A DNA stretch of 64,000 bases from Candidatus Gastranaerophilales bacterium (GCA_900770525.1 CAAHDT010000027.1:1-64000), one strand, 5' to 3'. Counted from the first letter of the stretch, positions 9,407 to 18,874 are shown. Numbers and translations are program-made. The notes: generated by a model from the sequence alone, not told the origin.

Positions 9407-9907
9407 TTACCTGTTATCTTTTACAAACTTATCACAATTTTCTAACTCTAATAATTTAGCCTTTATTTTAGTTCCGTATTCATATCCGACAAGCGCTCCG
9501 TTTGCCCCGATTACTCTATGACAAGGAACAATTATTGTAATAGGATTTCTTCCAACAGCCCCACCTACTGCTTGAGCGGACATTCGTTCTATTCCGCGTT
9601 TAATCGCGATTTTATTTGCAATTTCACCATAAGTTACTGTTTTTCCATACGGGATTTCTTTTAAGATATTCCAAACACTCATCTGAAACGGAGTACCGTT
9701 CAATTTAATATTTGGCATAAAATCAGGACACTTGCCGCTAAAATATATATCTAACCATTTCTTTGTTTCTTCAAAAATATCTAGCTCATCATCTGCATTT
9801 TTAGGAATAGTATTCACAACAAAAGACACAGCCGTCAAACAAGTTCCATCACTTGTTAAACACCAATTCCCGATAGGCGAATGATAAAAATTTCGATATT
9901 CTTTCAT
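9407..9907 (-). CDS. ogt: Methylated-DNA-[protein]-cysteine S-methyltransferase
   Basis: Suicide repair protein that removes alkyl groups from O6-alkylguanine. The 166-residue product contains the active-site PCHRV with Cys129, the helix-turn-helix region preceding it (YGEIANKI, then RMSAQAVGGAVGRNP) and the GALVGYEYG loop. There is no Shine-Dalgarno; instead TAGAAT with an extended TGTGA element ends six bases before the ATG, so the mRNA is probably leaderless. Cotranscribed with the UvrA-like gene downstream. Separated from alaS by that gene's terminator. Confidence 0.93.
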   Translation of the reverse strand: MKEYRNFYHSPIGNWCLTSDGTCLTAVSFVVNTIPKNADDELDIFEETKKWLDIYFSGKCPDFMPNIKLNGTPFQMSVWNILKEIPYGKTVTYGEIANKIAIKRGIERMSAQAVGGAVGRNPITIIVPCHRVIGANGALVGYEYGTKIKAKLLELENCDKFVKDNR

Positions 9908-9913
9908 AACAAT

Positions 9914-9931
9914 ATTCTATCACACTGATAG
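9914..9931 (-). promoter_or_regulatory. Extended -10 promoter and small palindrome directly upstream of ogt
   Basis: On the minus strand TGTGA is followed by TAGAAT, ending six bases before the ogt ATG (9907). The inverted repeat CTATCA (9917-9922) / TGATAG (9926-9931) overlaps this box and could be an operator. The whole promoter must fit in the 28 bases between the alaS terminator and the ATG. No good -35 is seen. Confidence 0.45.
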
Positions 9932-9935
9932 TAAA

Positions 9936-9962
9936 AAGGGGCTGAATAAAATTCAGCCCCTT
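9936..9962 (-). terminator. Rho-independent terminator of alaS
   Basis: Perfect 12-bp inverted repeat AAGGGGCTGAAT (9936-9947) / ATTCAGCCCCTT (9951-9962) with a 3-base loop, followed on the minus strand by a T tract. It separates alaS from the ogt-UvrA-like transcript. Confidence 0.92.
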
Positions 9963-9984
9963 AGTTCTTTATTAGTTTTTAAGC

Positions 9985-12582
9985 TTATTTAAGCTCAGCT
10001 TCAATTTTTGGAAGAATTTCGTCTAATTTAGATGCATCCTTAACTCCACCTTGTGCAAAGTTTGGACGACCACCGCCATTAGCACCTGTTGCTCTTGCAA
10101 TTTCACCGACAATTTTTCCGGCATTAACACCTTTTTTAACAAAACTATCTGAAACTTTAACGGCAACAGTCTTATCTGAAGCTAAAACAATAATACTTTC
10201 GCCCAATCTCTGTGACAAAAATTCCATCCCGACTTTAAGCGCAAGCGGTTTAAGATTCATTATCTTTGTAATAAATAATTTTCCGCCTTCAATATCTTGA
10301 GCCTTTGAAATAAATGTTGCAAACTTAGAACGAGCATTTTCTTCTTGAAGTTTTTCGATTTCTTTTTGGAGTTCTTTATTCTCATCTGCAAGTTTTTCAA
10401 CACGTTCAAAAACTTCATTATAATGCGCCTTAAACATCAAAGAAAGTTTATCCATTTCTTGAACTTTTGCATTCATAAAGTCAAATGCAGCTTTACTTAC
10501 AGCAACTTCAATACGTCTTGTACCAGCTGCAATAGCACCTTCTGAAACTATTTTTACTAAACGCAAATCTTTTGTGTTTCTGGCATGAGTTCCGGCACAA
10601 AATTCTTTTGAAATGCAAGGATTTTTACCAATAGAAACAACCCTTACAACATCATCATATTTTTCGCCGAACAATGCTGTTGCACCTGTAAGTTTTGCCT
10701 TTTCAATATCCATAACTTCCGTAGATACAGGGATTGCATCCGTAACCCATTTGTTCATAATTTCTTCAACTTTGAAGATTTCATCCGGAGTCATAGCTCT
10801 TGAGAAAGTAAAGTCAAACCTCATACGACTTTCATCAACATAAGAACCGGCTTGCTTAACTTCATCACCAAGAACCTTAATCAATGCAGCTTGCAACAAG
10901 TGAGCTGATGTATGGTGCAATCTGATTTCTTCTCTCTTTTGAACATCAATAGATGCCTTAACCGTTTCACCTATTGTAATTTCACCATTAATCACTTCGG
11001 CTCTGTGAACAAATAATTTATCGACCTTAAAAGTTGTCAAAACTTCTGCTTTAAGGTTTTCGTTTTCGATATAACCGCTATCACCGATTTGTCCACCACA
11101 TTCTGCATAGAATGGAGTTTTATCCAAGATTATATCTACATATCCGTCACCCTCTACGGTTGCTAAAATTTTTGCATCGCATTCATTAGAGTCATAACCG
11201 ACAAATTCAGTTGCACCAACTTGTTCTTCAATTTTACCGTATTTCATATTTCCGGTAACACTGATTTTTGCAGTCGCAGCTTTTGCCCTGTCTTTTTGTT
11301 CTTGCATAGCTTTTTTAAAGCCTTCTTCATCGATTTTTAAGCCATTTTCTTCTGCAATTTCTTTTGATAACTCAAGAGGGAAACCAAATGTGTCGTATAA
11401 TTTGAAAGCACTTTCGCCATCAATATCTTTCTTTTCAGTTATAAATTCATCTAGCAATTTATAGCCTCTATCCAATGTTTTGGCGAAACGTTCTTCTTCT
11501 TTCTTGATTGTATCAATAATTTTTGTTCTATTTTTAACCAAATCAGGATAAGCCTTGCCGTAATGTTCAATAACAACATCAACAAGTTTATACAAGAAAG
11601 GTAAGTCCATACCAAGGATTTTTCCGTGACGAAGAGCACGTCTTAAAATCATTCTCAATACGTAACTTCTGCCTTCATTTCCAGGGATAACACCGTCAGA
11701 AATCAAGAATGTTACACATCTAGCATGGTCAGTAATAATTCTCAATGAAACATCTGTTTTTTCAGATTTTTTGTATGGAACGCCGGACATTTCAGAAACT
11801 TTATCCAAAATAGGTTTCAAAAGGTCTGTTTCAAATGTTGAAGCAACCCCTTGGCAAACCATTGCAATACGTTCTAAGCCCATACCGGTATCAACGTTTT
11901 TCTTTTCAAGTGGAGATTGATTGCCTTCTTCATCTTGGTATAACTCTGTAAACACAAGATTCCAAATTTCTACCCATCTGTCACATTCGCAAGTATTAAT
12001 ACTGCAACCACGAGGATCATCACATTTATATTGTTCCCCTAAATCGTAGTGAATTTCTGAACAAGGACCGCAAGAACCTGATGCTCCCGGAGGTCCCCAG
12101 AAGTTATCTTTTTTGCCCTTACGTAAAATTCTATCAGCCGGAACTCCAACACTTCTCCAAATATCGAAAGCTTCGTCATCTGTTTCGTAAATTGTAATCC
12201 ATAATCTTGATTTATCCAATTTTAAAACTTCGGTAACAAATTCCCAAGCCCAAGGAATAACTTCTTTTTTATAGTAATCACCAAATGAAAAATTTCCTAA
12301 CATTTCAAAGAATGTATGGTGACGCGGAGTTCTGCCAACATTTTCGATATCAGAATCTTTACCGCCTGCTCTTGCACATTTTTGACAAGAAGTTGCTCGA
12401 GCCGGATTATACGGAGATTTTTCAATTCCTAAAAATATCGGCAAAAACTGCAACATGCCAGCAGTTGTCAATAAAACTGTTGGGTTATCTGGAACAAGAC
12501 TTGAGCTTTCAACAATCGTGTGTTGATGTTTTTCTTTAAAATAGTTGAGATATAAATCTCTAATTTCATTTCCGCCTAGCAT
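9985..12582 (-). CDS. alaS: Alanyl-tRNA synthetase
   Basis: Charges tRNA-Ala. The 865-residue product has the class II core at the N-terminus, the editing domain with the zinc/editing motifs HHTSAHLL (about 556-563) and CAGTHARNT (about 661), and a C-terminal domain with a coiled coil and the glycine-rich GGGRPNFAQGG end. Length and domain order are normal. The ATG is preceded by AAAGGA. A promoter TTGCAT-N17-TATAAT lies at 12621-12649. Confidence 0.97.
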   Translation of the reverse strand: MLGGNEIRDLYLNYFKEKHQHTIVESSSLVPDNPTVLLTTAGMLQFLPIFLGIEKSPYNPARATSCQKCARAGGKDSDIENVGRTPRHHTFFEMLGNFSFGDYYKKEVIPWAWEFVTEVLKLDKSRLWITIYETDDEAFDIWRSVGVPADRILRKGKKDNFWGPPGASGSCGPCSEIHYDLGEQYKCDDPRGCSINTCECDRWVEIWNLVFTELYQDEEGNQSPLEKKNVDTGMGLERIAMVCQGVASTFETDLLKPILDKVSEMSGVPYKKSEKTDVSLRIITDHARCVTFLISDGVIPGNEGRSYVLRMILRRALRHGKILGMDLPFLYKLVDVVIEHYGKAYPDLVKNRTKIIDTIKKEEERFAKTLDRGYKLLDEFITEKKDIDGESAFKLYDTFGFPLELSKEIAEENGLKIDEEGFKKAMQEQKDRAKAATAKISVTGNMKYGKIEEQVGATEFVGYDSNECDAKILATVEGDGYVDIILDKTPFYAECGGQIGDSGYIENENLKAEVLTTFKVDKLFVHRAEVINGEITIGETVKASIDVQKREEIRLHHTSAHLLQAALIKVLGDEVKQAGSYVDESRMRFDFTFSRAMTPDEIFKVEEIMNKWVTDAIPVSTEVMDIEKAKLTGATALFGEKYDDVVRVVSIGKNPCISKEFCAGTHARNTKDLRLVKIVSEGAIAAGTRRIEVAVSKAAFDFMNAKVQEMDKLSLMFKAHYNEVFERVEKLADENKELQKEIEKLQEENARSKFATFISKAQDIEGGKLFITKIMNLKPLALKVGMEFLSQRLGESIIVLASDKTVAVKVSDSFVKKGVNAGKIVGEIARATGANGGGRPNFAQGGVKDASKLDEILPKIEAELK

Positions 12583-12620
12583 AATATTTTTTCCTTTTAA
12601 ATTATTTTCACTATGCCTAA

Positions 12621-12649
12621 ATTATATATTAAACATAATTCACATGCAA
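12621..12649 (-). promoter_or_regulatory. alaS promoter
   Basis: On the minus strand -35 TTGCAT (12649-12644), 17-base spacer, -10 TATAAT (12626-12621). The predicted start gives a leader of about 30 bases to the alaS ATG. Confidence 0.65.
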
Positions 12650-12712
12650 TTTTAGGAACAACAAACGAAAATTATAATTATGATAAGCTATATCCCACTT
12701 ATATACAAATTA

Positions 12713-14542
12713 CTAATAAAGTCCGAGCTTAGCCTTTCTTTTTGCCAATTCATCCCACTGAGCTTGAGTGGCAACAGAATCTCCGGAAACACCTGACGGA
12801 TTTGAACTATAGTTTTTTGCAGCTTGAGTTGTTTGAGTGCTTTGCGTAGTTGCAGAAGCTCCACCATCAGACAAATTCTTTATGCCGGAGTAAACTTCTT
12901 TTCCTGCTTTAAATGCCGCACTAAGAGTGTCTTTGTTATCTTTGCCAAACTTAATAGCACCTTTAACAAAACCTTTCAAGCCACCGCTTTTTGAATTTGA
13001 AGCAGAATTTTTAACTTGAGCACCGGTATTAGAAGAGTTTGATTGACTACTAACTTGAGAAGTTGTATCATTATTATCTTGTGAAAGCGAGTCAGTATTT
13101 GCACTTGCTTTATCCATTTTAGCCTGATCTATTTTAGCCTTCATTGAATCAGCTTGTTCTTTATTTACCTCTGCAGTTGCAACTCCTTCGCTAACTTGTT
13201 GGTCTACAGCCTTCATCTCTTTAGTCATATTTTGCAAACCTTTAATAGCTGCTGCAGAAGTTTGAATAGCAGTACCGGCAGTTGCAAGAGCCTTATTCAA
13301 ATTACCTTCTGCTAATGCAGAAGCAGTTTTTGTAACTTGAGCAGCCGCAACACCTGCTGTACCAACTTTTTCAGTAGCAACTCCGACCTTTTTAACCACT
13401 TTACCTGCTTTAACCAAAGCACGACCTGCAGCAGCCGTTGGAGGATATGCAGTCATTGCCGTACCTGTTACTATCATTGCCTTACCTGCTGTTTGAGTTG
13501 TCTTGCCGACTGTTTGAACAGTTGTTGCAACATCTTCAACCTTTTGAGCATATTGTTCTATTTTGTTATTTGCAGCCTGACTTGTTTTGAGAGCAGTATT
13601 TGTCTGATAGAATTTTGCCTGCATTTTAACAGTATTTTGAGTCATTTTAGTTTGACTGGATTGCATTTTAGCTGATGCTTTAGAAAGTCGAGAAGAGTAT
13701 TTTGAAGATTTGCTACTAATTGAATCTAATTTTTGTCCGATTGCATCAAGTTTTTTGTTGTCATCTTCTGCAGAGTTTGAAGTTTCCTCTGTTTCAGCCC
13801 CGATTGAAAGTGAATTTGCACTTTTCTTTCCTGAACCTGTTTTATCAATAATCGCATCGGCTTCACCTTGCAATTGTGACATTTGAGCTTGAAAATCAGC
13901 GAGTTCTTTGTTTGTGTTTTGAACTTCTTTTGAGCTTTTTGTAAATGTTGTTTGAGCAGATTTGTAATCCTTGTTTAGTTGTTTTATTTCTTTTTGAAGA
14001 GTTTTATTAGTTTGGTTAGCATCTTTTGCCATTGCTTTTGCTTGCTGACCTTGAATTTTTACCTGTTGGGTTTCTGTTTTACAGTTTTCCGCAGCAGAAG
14101 TTGCATCAGCAGCTTGAGCTTCACCACTGCTAACAGATACTTCTTGTTTGTCATCTTGTCCTTGAGAAGTTTTTAGTTCATCTTCTTTCATATTTAAATC
14201 AGCAAGATACCCGAGGGCAGTTTTCTTATCATCGGGAGTTGTACATTTTGCGATATCAGCATTTAACTCTTGCCGCGCCGCCTGAACATCTTTGAGCGTT
14301 TTTAACTTATCTATATTTGAATACGATTTTCCTTCAAACGAAACACTTGAACTACCACTGGACGAAGAATTTCCCGTTTGATTAACTTGTTTATTATTAT
14401 TGATAATTGAGCCGTCCATCGACATTTCATTAGACTTTGTCGTTTGCTCGGAAGATATTGAGCTGCTTTTAGAATTGTTTTCAGATTTCTTTAGCTGCTC
14501 AAGATTAAATTTGAAAAAATTTATACCGTTTGGACCGCTCAT
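12713..14542 (-). CDS. Large Ser/Thr/Gln-rich coiled-coil protein of unknown function
   Basis: 609 residues, no signal peptide and no recognised family. The order is: low-complexity Ser/Asn start (1-66), a VSFEG motif at 67-71, long heptad-rich coiled coils (about 75-340), a glycine/alanine/threonine-rich amphipathic to hydrophobic stretch (about 345-440, with TVGKTTQTAGKAMIVTGTAM), another coiled coil, and a Ser/Thr/Gln-rich tail. A coiled coil followed by a weakly hydrophobic Gly/Ala block recalls secreted translocators or phage tape-measure-like proteins, but this is only a resemblance of layout. Lys/Ser/Thr/Gln composition differs from neighbours. The start has a weak GCAGAG site. It stands alone between alaS and fabI. 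Confidence 0.75.
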   Translation of the reverse strand: MSGPNGINFFKFNLEQLKKSENNSKSSSISSEQTTKSNEMSMDGSIINNNKQVNQTGNSSSSGSSSVSFEGKSYSNIDKLKTLKDVQAARQELNADIAKCTTPDDKKTALGYLADLNMKEDELKTSQGQDDKQEVSVSSGEAQAADATSAAENCKTETQQVKIQGQQAKAMAKDANQTNKTLQKEIKQLNKDYKSAQTTFTKSSKEVQNTNKELADFQAQMSQLQGEADAIIDKTGSGKKSANSLSIGAETEETSNSAEDDNKKLDAIGQKLDSISSKSSKYSSRLSKASAKMQSSQTKMTQNTVKMQAKFYQTNTALKTSQAANNKIEQYAQKVEDVATTVQTVGKTTQTAGKAMIVTGTAMTAYPPTAAAGRALVKAGKVVKKVGVATEKVGTAGVAAAQVTKTASALAEGNLNKALATAGTAIQTSAAAIKGLQNMTKEMKAVDQQVSEGVATAEVNKEQADSMKAKIDQAKMDKASANTDSLSQDNNDTTSQVSSQSNSSNTGAQVKNSASNSKSGGLKGFVKGAIKFGKDNKDTLSAAFKAGKEVYSGIKNLSDGGASATTQSTQTTQAAKNYSSNPSGVSGDSVATQAQWDELAKRKAKLGLY

Positions 14543-14632
14543 AACTCTGCTCTTTTTATACTCTCTAATATATAAAGTGTATATAATGCCCCAATATTCA
14601 GAAGATTCGCAAAATTTTACAATGCTTAATAA

Positions 14633-14661
14633 TTGCTAAAAAAATATATTTCTGGTAGTAT
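14633..14661 (+). promoter_or_regulatory. fabI promoter with extended -10
   Basis: -35 TTGCTA (14633-14638), 17-base spacer ending in TGG, -10 TAGTAT (14656-14661). The leader would be about 28 bases and carries a GAGGGA ribosome site. Confidence 0.6.
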
Positions 14662-14695
14662 GGTTATGTATTTTAGTTAAAGAGGGAGATACAAT

Positions 14696-15514
14696 ATGAA
14701 ATTAATGGAAGGTAAAAAGGGTATTATTTTCGGAGTTTCTAACACTCACGGAATTGCCTATGCTATTGCTAAACAATTATTTGAAGCCGGCGCAGACATC
14801 GCTTTCACATATGCCGGAGAAGCTATGGAAAAACGTGTAAGACCATTGGCAGAAGATATGAACTCAAAATTAATCATGAGTTGTGATGTAACAAAAGAAG
14901 ACGAAGTTGCAGCAGTGTTCAAAGAATGCGAAAAAATCTACGGCAAATTAGACTTCGTAGTTCACGCAGTAGCTTTTGCAGCTAAAGAAGATTTGCAAGG
15001 AAGATTTATTGATACATCTCGCGCAGGATGGGATTTAGCTCTTGGTGTTAGTGCATATTCACTTGTTTCACTTTGTAAACACGCTGAACCTATTATGAAC
15101 GAAGGTGGTTCAATCTTCGCTTTGACATACTTGGGGTCTGAATATGTTGTAGCAAATTACAACGTAATGGGTGTTGCTAAAGCCGCTCTTGAATCTTCAA
15201 TGAGATATTTGGCTGCTGACTTAGGTAAGAAAAATGTTAGAGTTAACTGTATTTCAGCAGGTGCTGTTAAGACTCTTGCAGCTAAAGGTATTTCTGGATT
15301 TGACAAAATGCTTAAAGCTGCTATTGCAAAAGCTCCATTACAAAGAAATGTTGCTCTTGAAGATGTTGGTAAAGCCGGATTGTACTTGGCTTCTGACTTG
15401 TCAACAGGAACAACAGGACAAATCTTGTACGTTGATTGCGGTTGCCATGCTGTATATGCTTCATTGGAAGAAATGGAAATTATTGCAAACGGCATCAGCG
15501 CTCAACAAAAATAA
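14696..15514 (+). CDS. fabI: Enoyl-[acyl-carrier-protein] reductase (NADH)
   Basis: Last reductive step of each round of fatty-acid elongation. The 272-residue SDR-type enzyme shows the FabI-specific cofactor loop GVSNTHGIAYAIA (residues 13-25) and catalytic Tyr145, Tyr155 and Lys162 in the motif YLGSEY...YNVMGVAK, the spacing of FabI rather than FabG. Ends with the usual GQILYVDCG. Start chosen at the first ATG after GAGGGA; a second ATG three codons on is possible. Single-gene transcript with its own promoter and terminator. Confidence 0.97.
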   Translation: MKLMEGKKGIIFGVSNTHGIAYAIAKQLFEAGADIAFTYAGEAMEKRVRPLAEDMNSKLIMSCDVTKEDEVAAVFKECEKIYGKLDFVVHAVAFAAKEDLQGRFIDTSRAGWDLALGVSAYSLVSLCKHAEPIMNEGGSIFALTYLGSEYVVANYNVMGVAKAALESSMRYLAADLGKKNVRVNCISAGAVKTLAAKGISGFDKMLKAAIAKAPLQRNVALEDVGKAGLYLASDLSTGTTGQILYVDCGCHAVYASLEEMEIIANGISAQQK

Positions 15515-15542
15515 TCACAAATTTGATTGTTTTATAATTTTG

Positions 15543-15574
15543 AAAAGGACAGATTTATTTCTGTCCTTTTTTAG
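15543..15574 (+). terminator. Rho-independent terminator of fabI
   Basis: Inverted repeat AAAAGGACAGA (15543-15553) / TCTGTCCTTTT (15560-15570) followed by more T, 28 bases after the fabI stop. Confidence 0.9.
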
Positions 15575-15685
15575 TATTTTAAGATTTTAGATATTTTTTG
15601 TTACAAATATTTAAAAAGTATCAAAAAATTTTTTGCACTGATTTATTATAATTGTAGAAATGTACCTAATACAAATGAGGCAGAA

Positions 15686-17752
15686 ATGAATATTAATATT
15701 ACAAATTACCCCGTTAACAATAACTTTAAAATCAACAAAAAGAATAATAATTTTAAAAATATTTCAGCTCAAGCATATCCCCCAACATTAAACTCAAAAC
15801 AAGCTCAATCTGTTAATTTTACAGGGTTACCTACTTTCTTGATGAAACGTCAAACAAGAGAAGGCATTAGAGATTATTTATCAAGAACAGGTTATTATGT
15901 CGGAATTTCTCCGAAAAAACTCAGAGAAGATTTTTCAATAAAAACATTAGCGGATTCTGCCGTTCTTTACAGATTAACCGAAAAATACAGAAACAACGGA
16001 AACAATTTTTTAAATTTAGATAACGCATACGAAGCAGTAGCCAAAGTGTATAACAAAATTAAAAAACCGACAATGGAACTTAATTGGATTTTGAAAATCA
16101 GCAGAAAGTCACTTGATGATTTCAGCAACATTTTTGATGCAATCGGAGATGACAAAAACAAACTAAAATTATTCTACCAACTAAATTCCTTAAAAAGTAA
16201 AAATGGTTCAAAACTAAGTATAAAAACTGACGATTTTATTAATATTTTATCATCAGATAATGCAAAAAAACTAAGTAAAAACTTTAACAAATATCGTTCT
16301 TATATTGAATTAAACCACAGAAACAACGATTTTAGCGAAAAACTTTTACAAGAGTTAAAATTGTCAAAACCATCTTTTTCTGAAAAAGAAATTCAGAACA
16401 AAATAGCATTTCGAAAAATTCAAAGAGAATCAATGTTATTTGAGTATTTACCTAAAAACTTTTTAGAAGAAAATTATAACTCTTTAGGCGTTAAATTATT
16501 CGGCAATTTTAAATGTGCAAAAGACAATTTGTTACCTAACGGCGAAAATATTGTTCAAAAAGATTTAGATTTTTTCAAGTATGTAATAAATTCAACAACT
16601 AAGAAAAATATTAAAGAAAGAGCTCATCTTTTCATCAATGACATAAATATCAGAATGAGTAAAAACACAAATGATGAAATTATGGAATTATTCAAAAGAA
16701 TTGATTCCGATAAAAACTTCAAAAAACTATATAACAAAGTAGCAGATGCTCGAATTATACAAGATGTTCCTATCAGAGAATTTTTGTTATATGCAGATAC
16801 TTTTGGCAGCAAAAAACTATTAAAAAATTCTGATAATTTCTCAAAAATATTAAAATACAGCGAATTTGACAAAAAAGATCCAACAAATATTATAGAAACA
16901 ATCAGCAAAAATCTTAACAACAAATTTTATATTACTCGCCGTGAAATCCAATCCGAAATGGAAAGCGAGTACTTTACAAGAAACAAATATTTGTTTACCG
17001 GAAATTTAAGAGCAAATTTCCACAGATTTAAAAGAATTTTCAAACACGGAACTTTGCCTAAAATATTTGGCACTGGTAAAGAAATACCTGTTGATATGCA
17101 AGCACTACAACCTAAAATCGACAAACTTAACATTGCAAAAGCGGAACGTGAAAAAGTCTTGGAAGAAATGTCTAAACAATACGAACAAAGATATAATATC
17201 GTAGCTCCGGAACCAAAACCAATTCCGGTACAAACAACAGTTCCAACACCTGCACCAAAACCTGTTGTGGAAATTTCAGAAAAACCTATTGATAAGCCTG
17301 AAACACCTGTTGTTGAAAAGGCTATTAACTCTCAAGAAACAGACCAACCACAAAAAATAAAAATCAAACGTGATTACAAGGCTGAAAAATTGAGAATTAA
17401 GCAAGAAGCACAAGACATTATTAAAGCCAAAATACACTCTAAGAAAGATTACTCAGCCGGAATTAAGCGTTTTACCAAAATGAGAAACTCTTTTTTGAAA
17501 GATATGTTTGCCTCTGTTAAAGAAACAAGAGCATACCAACGCGCTCAAGGCATAAAAAAAACAACAGTATCAAACCAAGATGTTATTACTTTATATGAAA
17601 AAATCAATGGCAAAAACAAACACCTTGCAAAATATTTCTTAAACAGCAGAACCTCTGACGGAAACAGAGAATTCACAGTTCGTCAAGTTGCAAACTTATT
17701 AGACGAAATCAAAGCAAAACGCCCAACAGCCAAAACAACTAATAACAAATAA
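15686..17752 (+). CDS. Unknown 688-residue Asn/Lys-rich protein with N-terminal FTG motif
   Basis: No recognised family and no signal peptide or membrane segment. The N-terminus (1-41) is Asn/Lys-rich and disordered and leads to SVNFTG at 42-47. Then comes a long alpha-helical body to about 500, a Pro-rich hinge (about 512-550, with PEPKPIPVQ and PTPAPKP), and a basic helical C-terminal domain. The N-terminal motif resembles that of three other unknown proteins in this window (VSFEG in the 12713-14542 protein, VTFTSG and PTFGN in the two genes at 31437-32694). The start has GAGGCAG before the ATG. Flanked by the fabI terminator and its own terminator, so monocistronic. Confidence 0.8.
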   Translation: MNINITNYPVNNNFKINKKNNNFKNISAQAYPPTLNSKQAQSVNFTGLPTFLMKRQTREGIRDYLSRTGYYVGISPKKLREDFSIKTLADSAVLYRLTEKYRNNGNNFLNLDNAYEAVAKVYNKIKKPTMELNWILKISRKSLDDFSNIFDAIGDDKNKLKLFYQLNSLKSKNGSKLSIKTDDFINILSSDNAKKLSKNFNKYRSYIELNHRNNDFSEKLLQELKLSKPSFSEKEIQNKIAFRKIQRESMLFEYLPKNFLEENYNSLGVKLFGNFKCAKDNLLPNGENIVQKDLDFFKYVINSTTKKNIKERAHLFINDINIRMSKNTNDEIMELFKRIDSDKNFKKLYNKVADARIIQDVPIREFLLYADTFGSKKLLKNSDNFSKILKYSEFDKKDPTNIIETISKNLNNKFYITRREIQSEMESEYFTRNKYLFTGNLRANFHRFKRIFKHGTLPKIFGTGKEIPVDMQALQPKIDKLNIAKAEREKVLEEMSKQYEQRYNIVAPEPKPIPVQTTVPTPAPKPVVEISEKPIDKPETPVVEKAINSQETDQPQKIKIKRDYKAEKLRIKQEAQDIIKAKIHSKKDYSAGIKRFTKMRNSFLKDMFASVKETRAYQRAQGIKKTTVSNQDVITLYEKINGKNKHLAKYFLNSRTSDGNREFTVRQVANLLDEIKAKRPTAKTTNNK

Positions 17753-17779
17753 ATAGCATATAAAACTAAACACCACAAC

Positions 17780-17809
17780 AAAAGAGGCTAGCCCAACAAG
17801 CCTCTTTTT
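17780..17809 (+). terminator. Rho-independent terminator of the 688-residue gene
   Basis: Inverted repeat AAAGAGGCT (17781-17789) / AGCCTCTTT (17799-17807) followed by TT, 28 bases after the stop codon. Confidence 0.85.
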
Positions 17810-17932
17810 GCTTGCCCTTCTTTTATTCGGAAATATTTTTTATAAACCCTCTTAATAATTCTTAATTATCAATTGAATAAAATTCCATTTATATTAAAAT
17901 TAATTCCATTAGGAATGGAGGTTAATGAAAAT

Positions 17933-18814
17933 ATGGAAACAAAATTTTGCAAGTTTTGCGGAGAAAAAATCGACAGAGATGCTATCATTTGTCCTGAATG
18001 CGGTAAAAAGTTGGTAAGTGACGAAAGTGACACACCTATTACAGAAGGGAACATCAATCCAACCGAAAACATAGCTGTACAAGAGCAGACAAATGCAATC
18101 AAAAACTTTTGGAAACAAGAATGGTTTATGTGGGTATCATTAGTATTTGTACCACCACTTGGGTTAATCCTACTTTGGGCAATAAACAAACGTTTTGGGA
18201 ATGCTAAAAAAGTCGTATTAACTCTTGCTTTCCTCATTTGGGCATCTATTATATACGCTCCGAGTGATACAAATTCAACAGAAAACAAAGATCCTAAAGC
18301 ACCAAAAGTTACTGTTGCGGATTTCAAAACAATTTCCAAAACAGAAGTTGACAGTTGGTGCAAAACTAATAAAATGAACTGCGTTTTCACTGACGATTAT
18401 TCAGACACAGTGAAAAAAGGAGAATTTATCAGCCAAAGTAACGAAGCAGGTTCATCTCTTCGTGAAGGCTCTTCTATCACAATCTCCTATTCTTTAGGCA
18501 AAGAGCCATCACCTGAGTTTAAAAACGCATTAAAGAAAGCTGAAAGCTATTCAGAATATCAACATATGTCTAAAAAGTCAATCTACGAGCAATTGACATC
18601 TGAATATGGCGAAGGCTTCCCTAAAGATGCAGCCCAATACGCAGTTGATAACCTTAAAGCGGATTACAACAAAAACGCTTTAGAAAAGGCTAAAAGCTAC
18701 TCAGAATACCAACATATGTCTAAGAATGCAATCTTTGAACAATTAATTTCTGAATACGGCGAAAAATTCACTCGCTCAGAAGCTCAATATGCAATAGATA
18801 ATTTATACAAATAA
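17933..18814 (+). CDS. Zinc-ribbon membrane protein with PASTA-like and Ltp-type repeats
   Basis: 293 residues from the chosen ATG, which has GGAGG 11 bases upstream; an in-frame upstream start would add 20 residues without a ribosome site. Order: zinc ribbon CKFCGEK...CPECGKK (residues 5-27), an acidic linker, two hydrophobic segments (about 62-80 and 90-106), a PASTA-like domain (about 122-186), then two tandem repeats of about 45 residues (ALKKAESYSEYQHMSKKSIY and ALEKAKSYSEYQHMSKNAIF) of the Ltp / host-cell-surface lipoprotein repeat type. Such repeats are found in surface-exposed proteins of Gram-positive bacteria and phages. Function unknown; an envelope role is inferred. Confidence 0.8.
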   Translation: METKFCKFCGEKIDRDAIICPECGKKLVSDESDTPITEGNINPTENIAVQEQTNAIKNFWKQEWFMWVSLVFVPPLGLILLWAINKRFGNAKKVVLTLAFLIWASIIYAPSDTNSTENKDPKAPKVTVADFKTISKTEVDSWCKTNKMNCVFTDDYSDTVKKGEFISQSNEAGSSLREGSSITISYSLGKEPSPEFKNALKKAESYSEYQHMSKKSIYEQLTSEYGEGFPKDAAQYAVDNLKADYNKNALEKAKSYSEYQHMSKNAIFEQLISEYGEKFTRSEAQYAIDNLYK

Positions 18815-18842
18815 ATTATAAATTTACCATACAAACAAAAAT

Positions 18843-18873
18843 AAAAGCCTTGCAGCAAATGCAAGGCTTTTTT
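18843..18873 (+). terminator. Terminator between convergent genes
   Basis: Inverted repeat AAAGCCTTGC (18844-18853) / GCAAGGCTTT (18861-18870) followed by T on the plus strand. The minus strand also shows a T-rich flank, so it may also stop the yitT transcript that converges here. Confidence 0.9.
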
Positions 18874-18874
18874 A

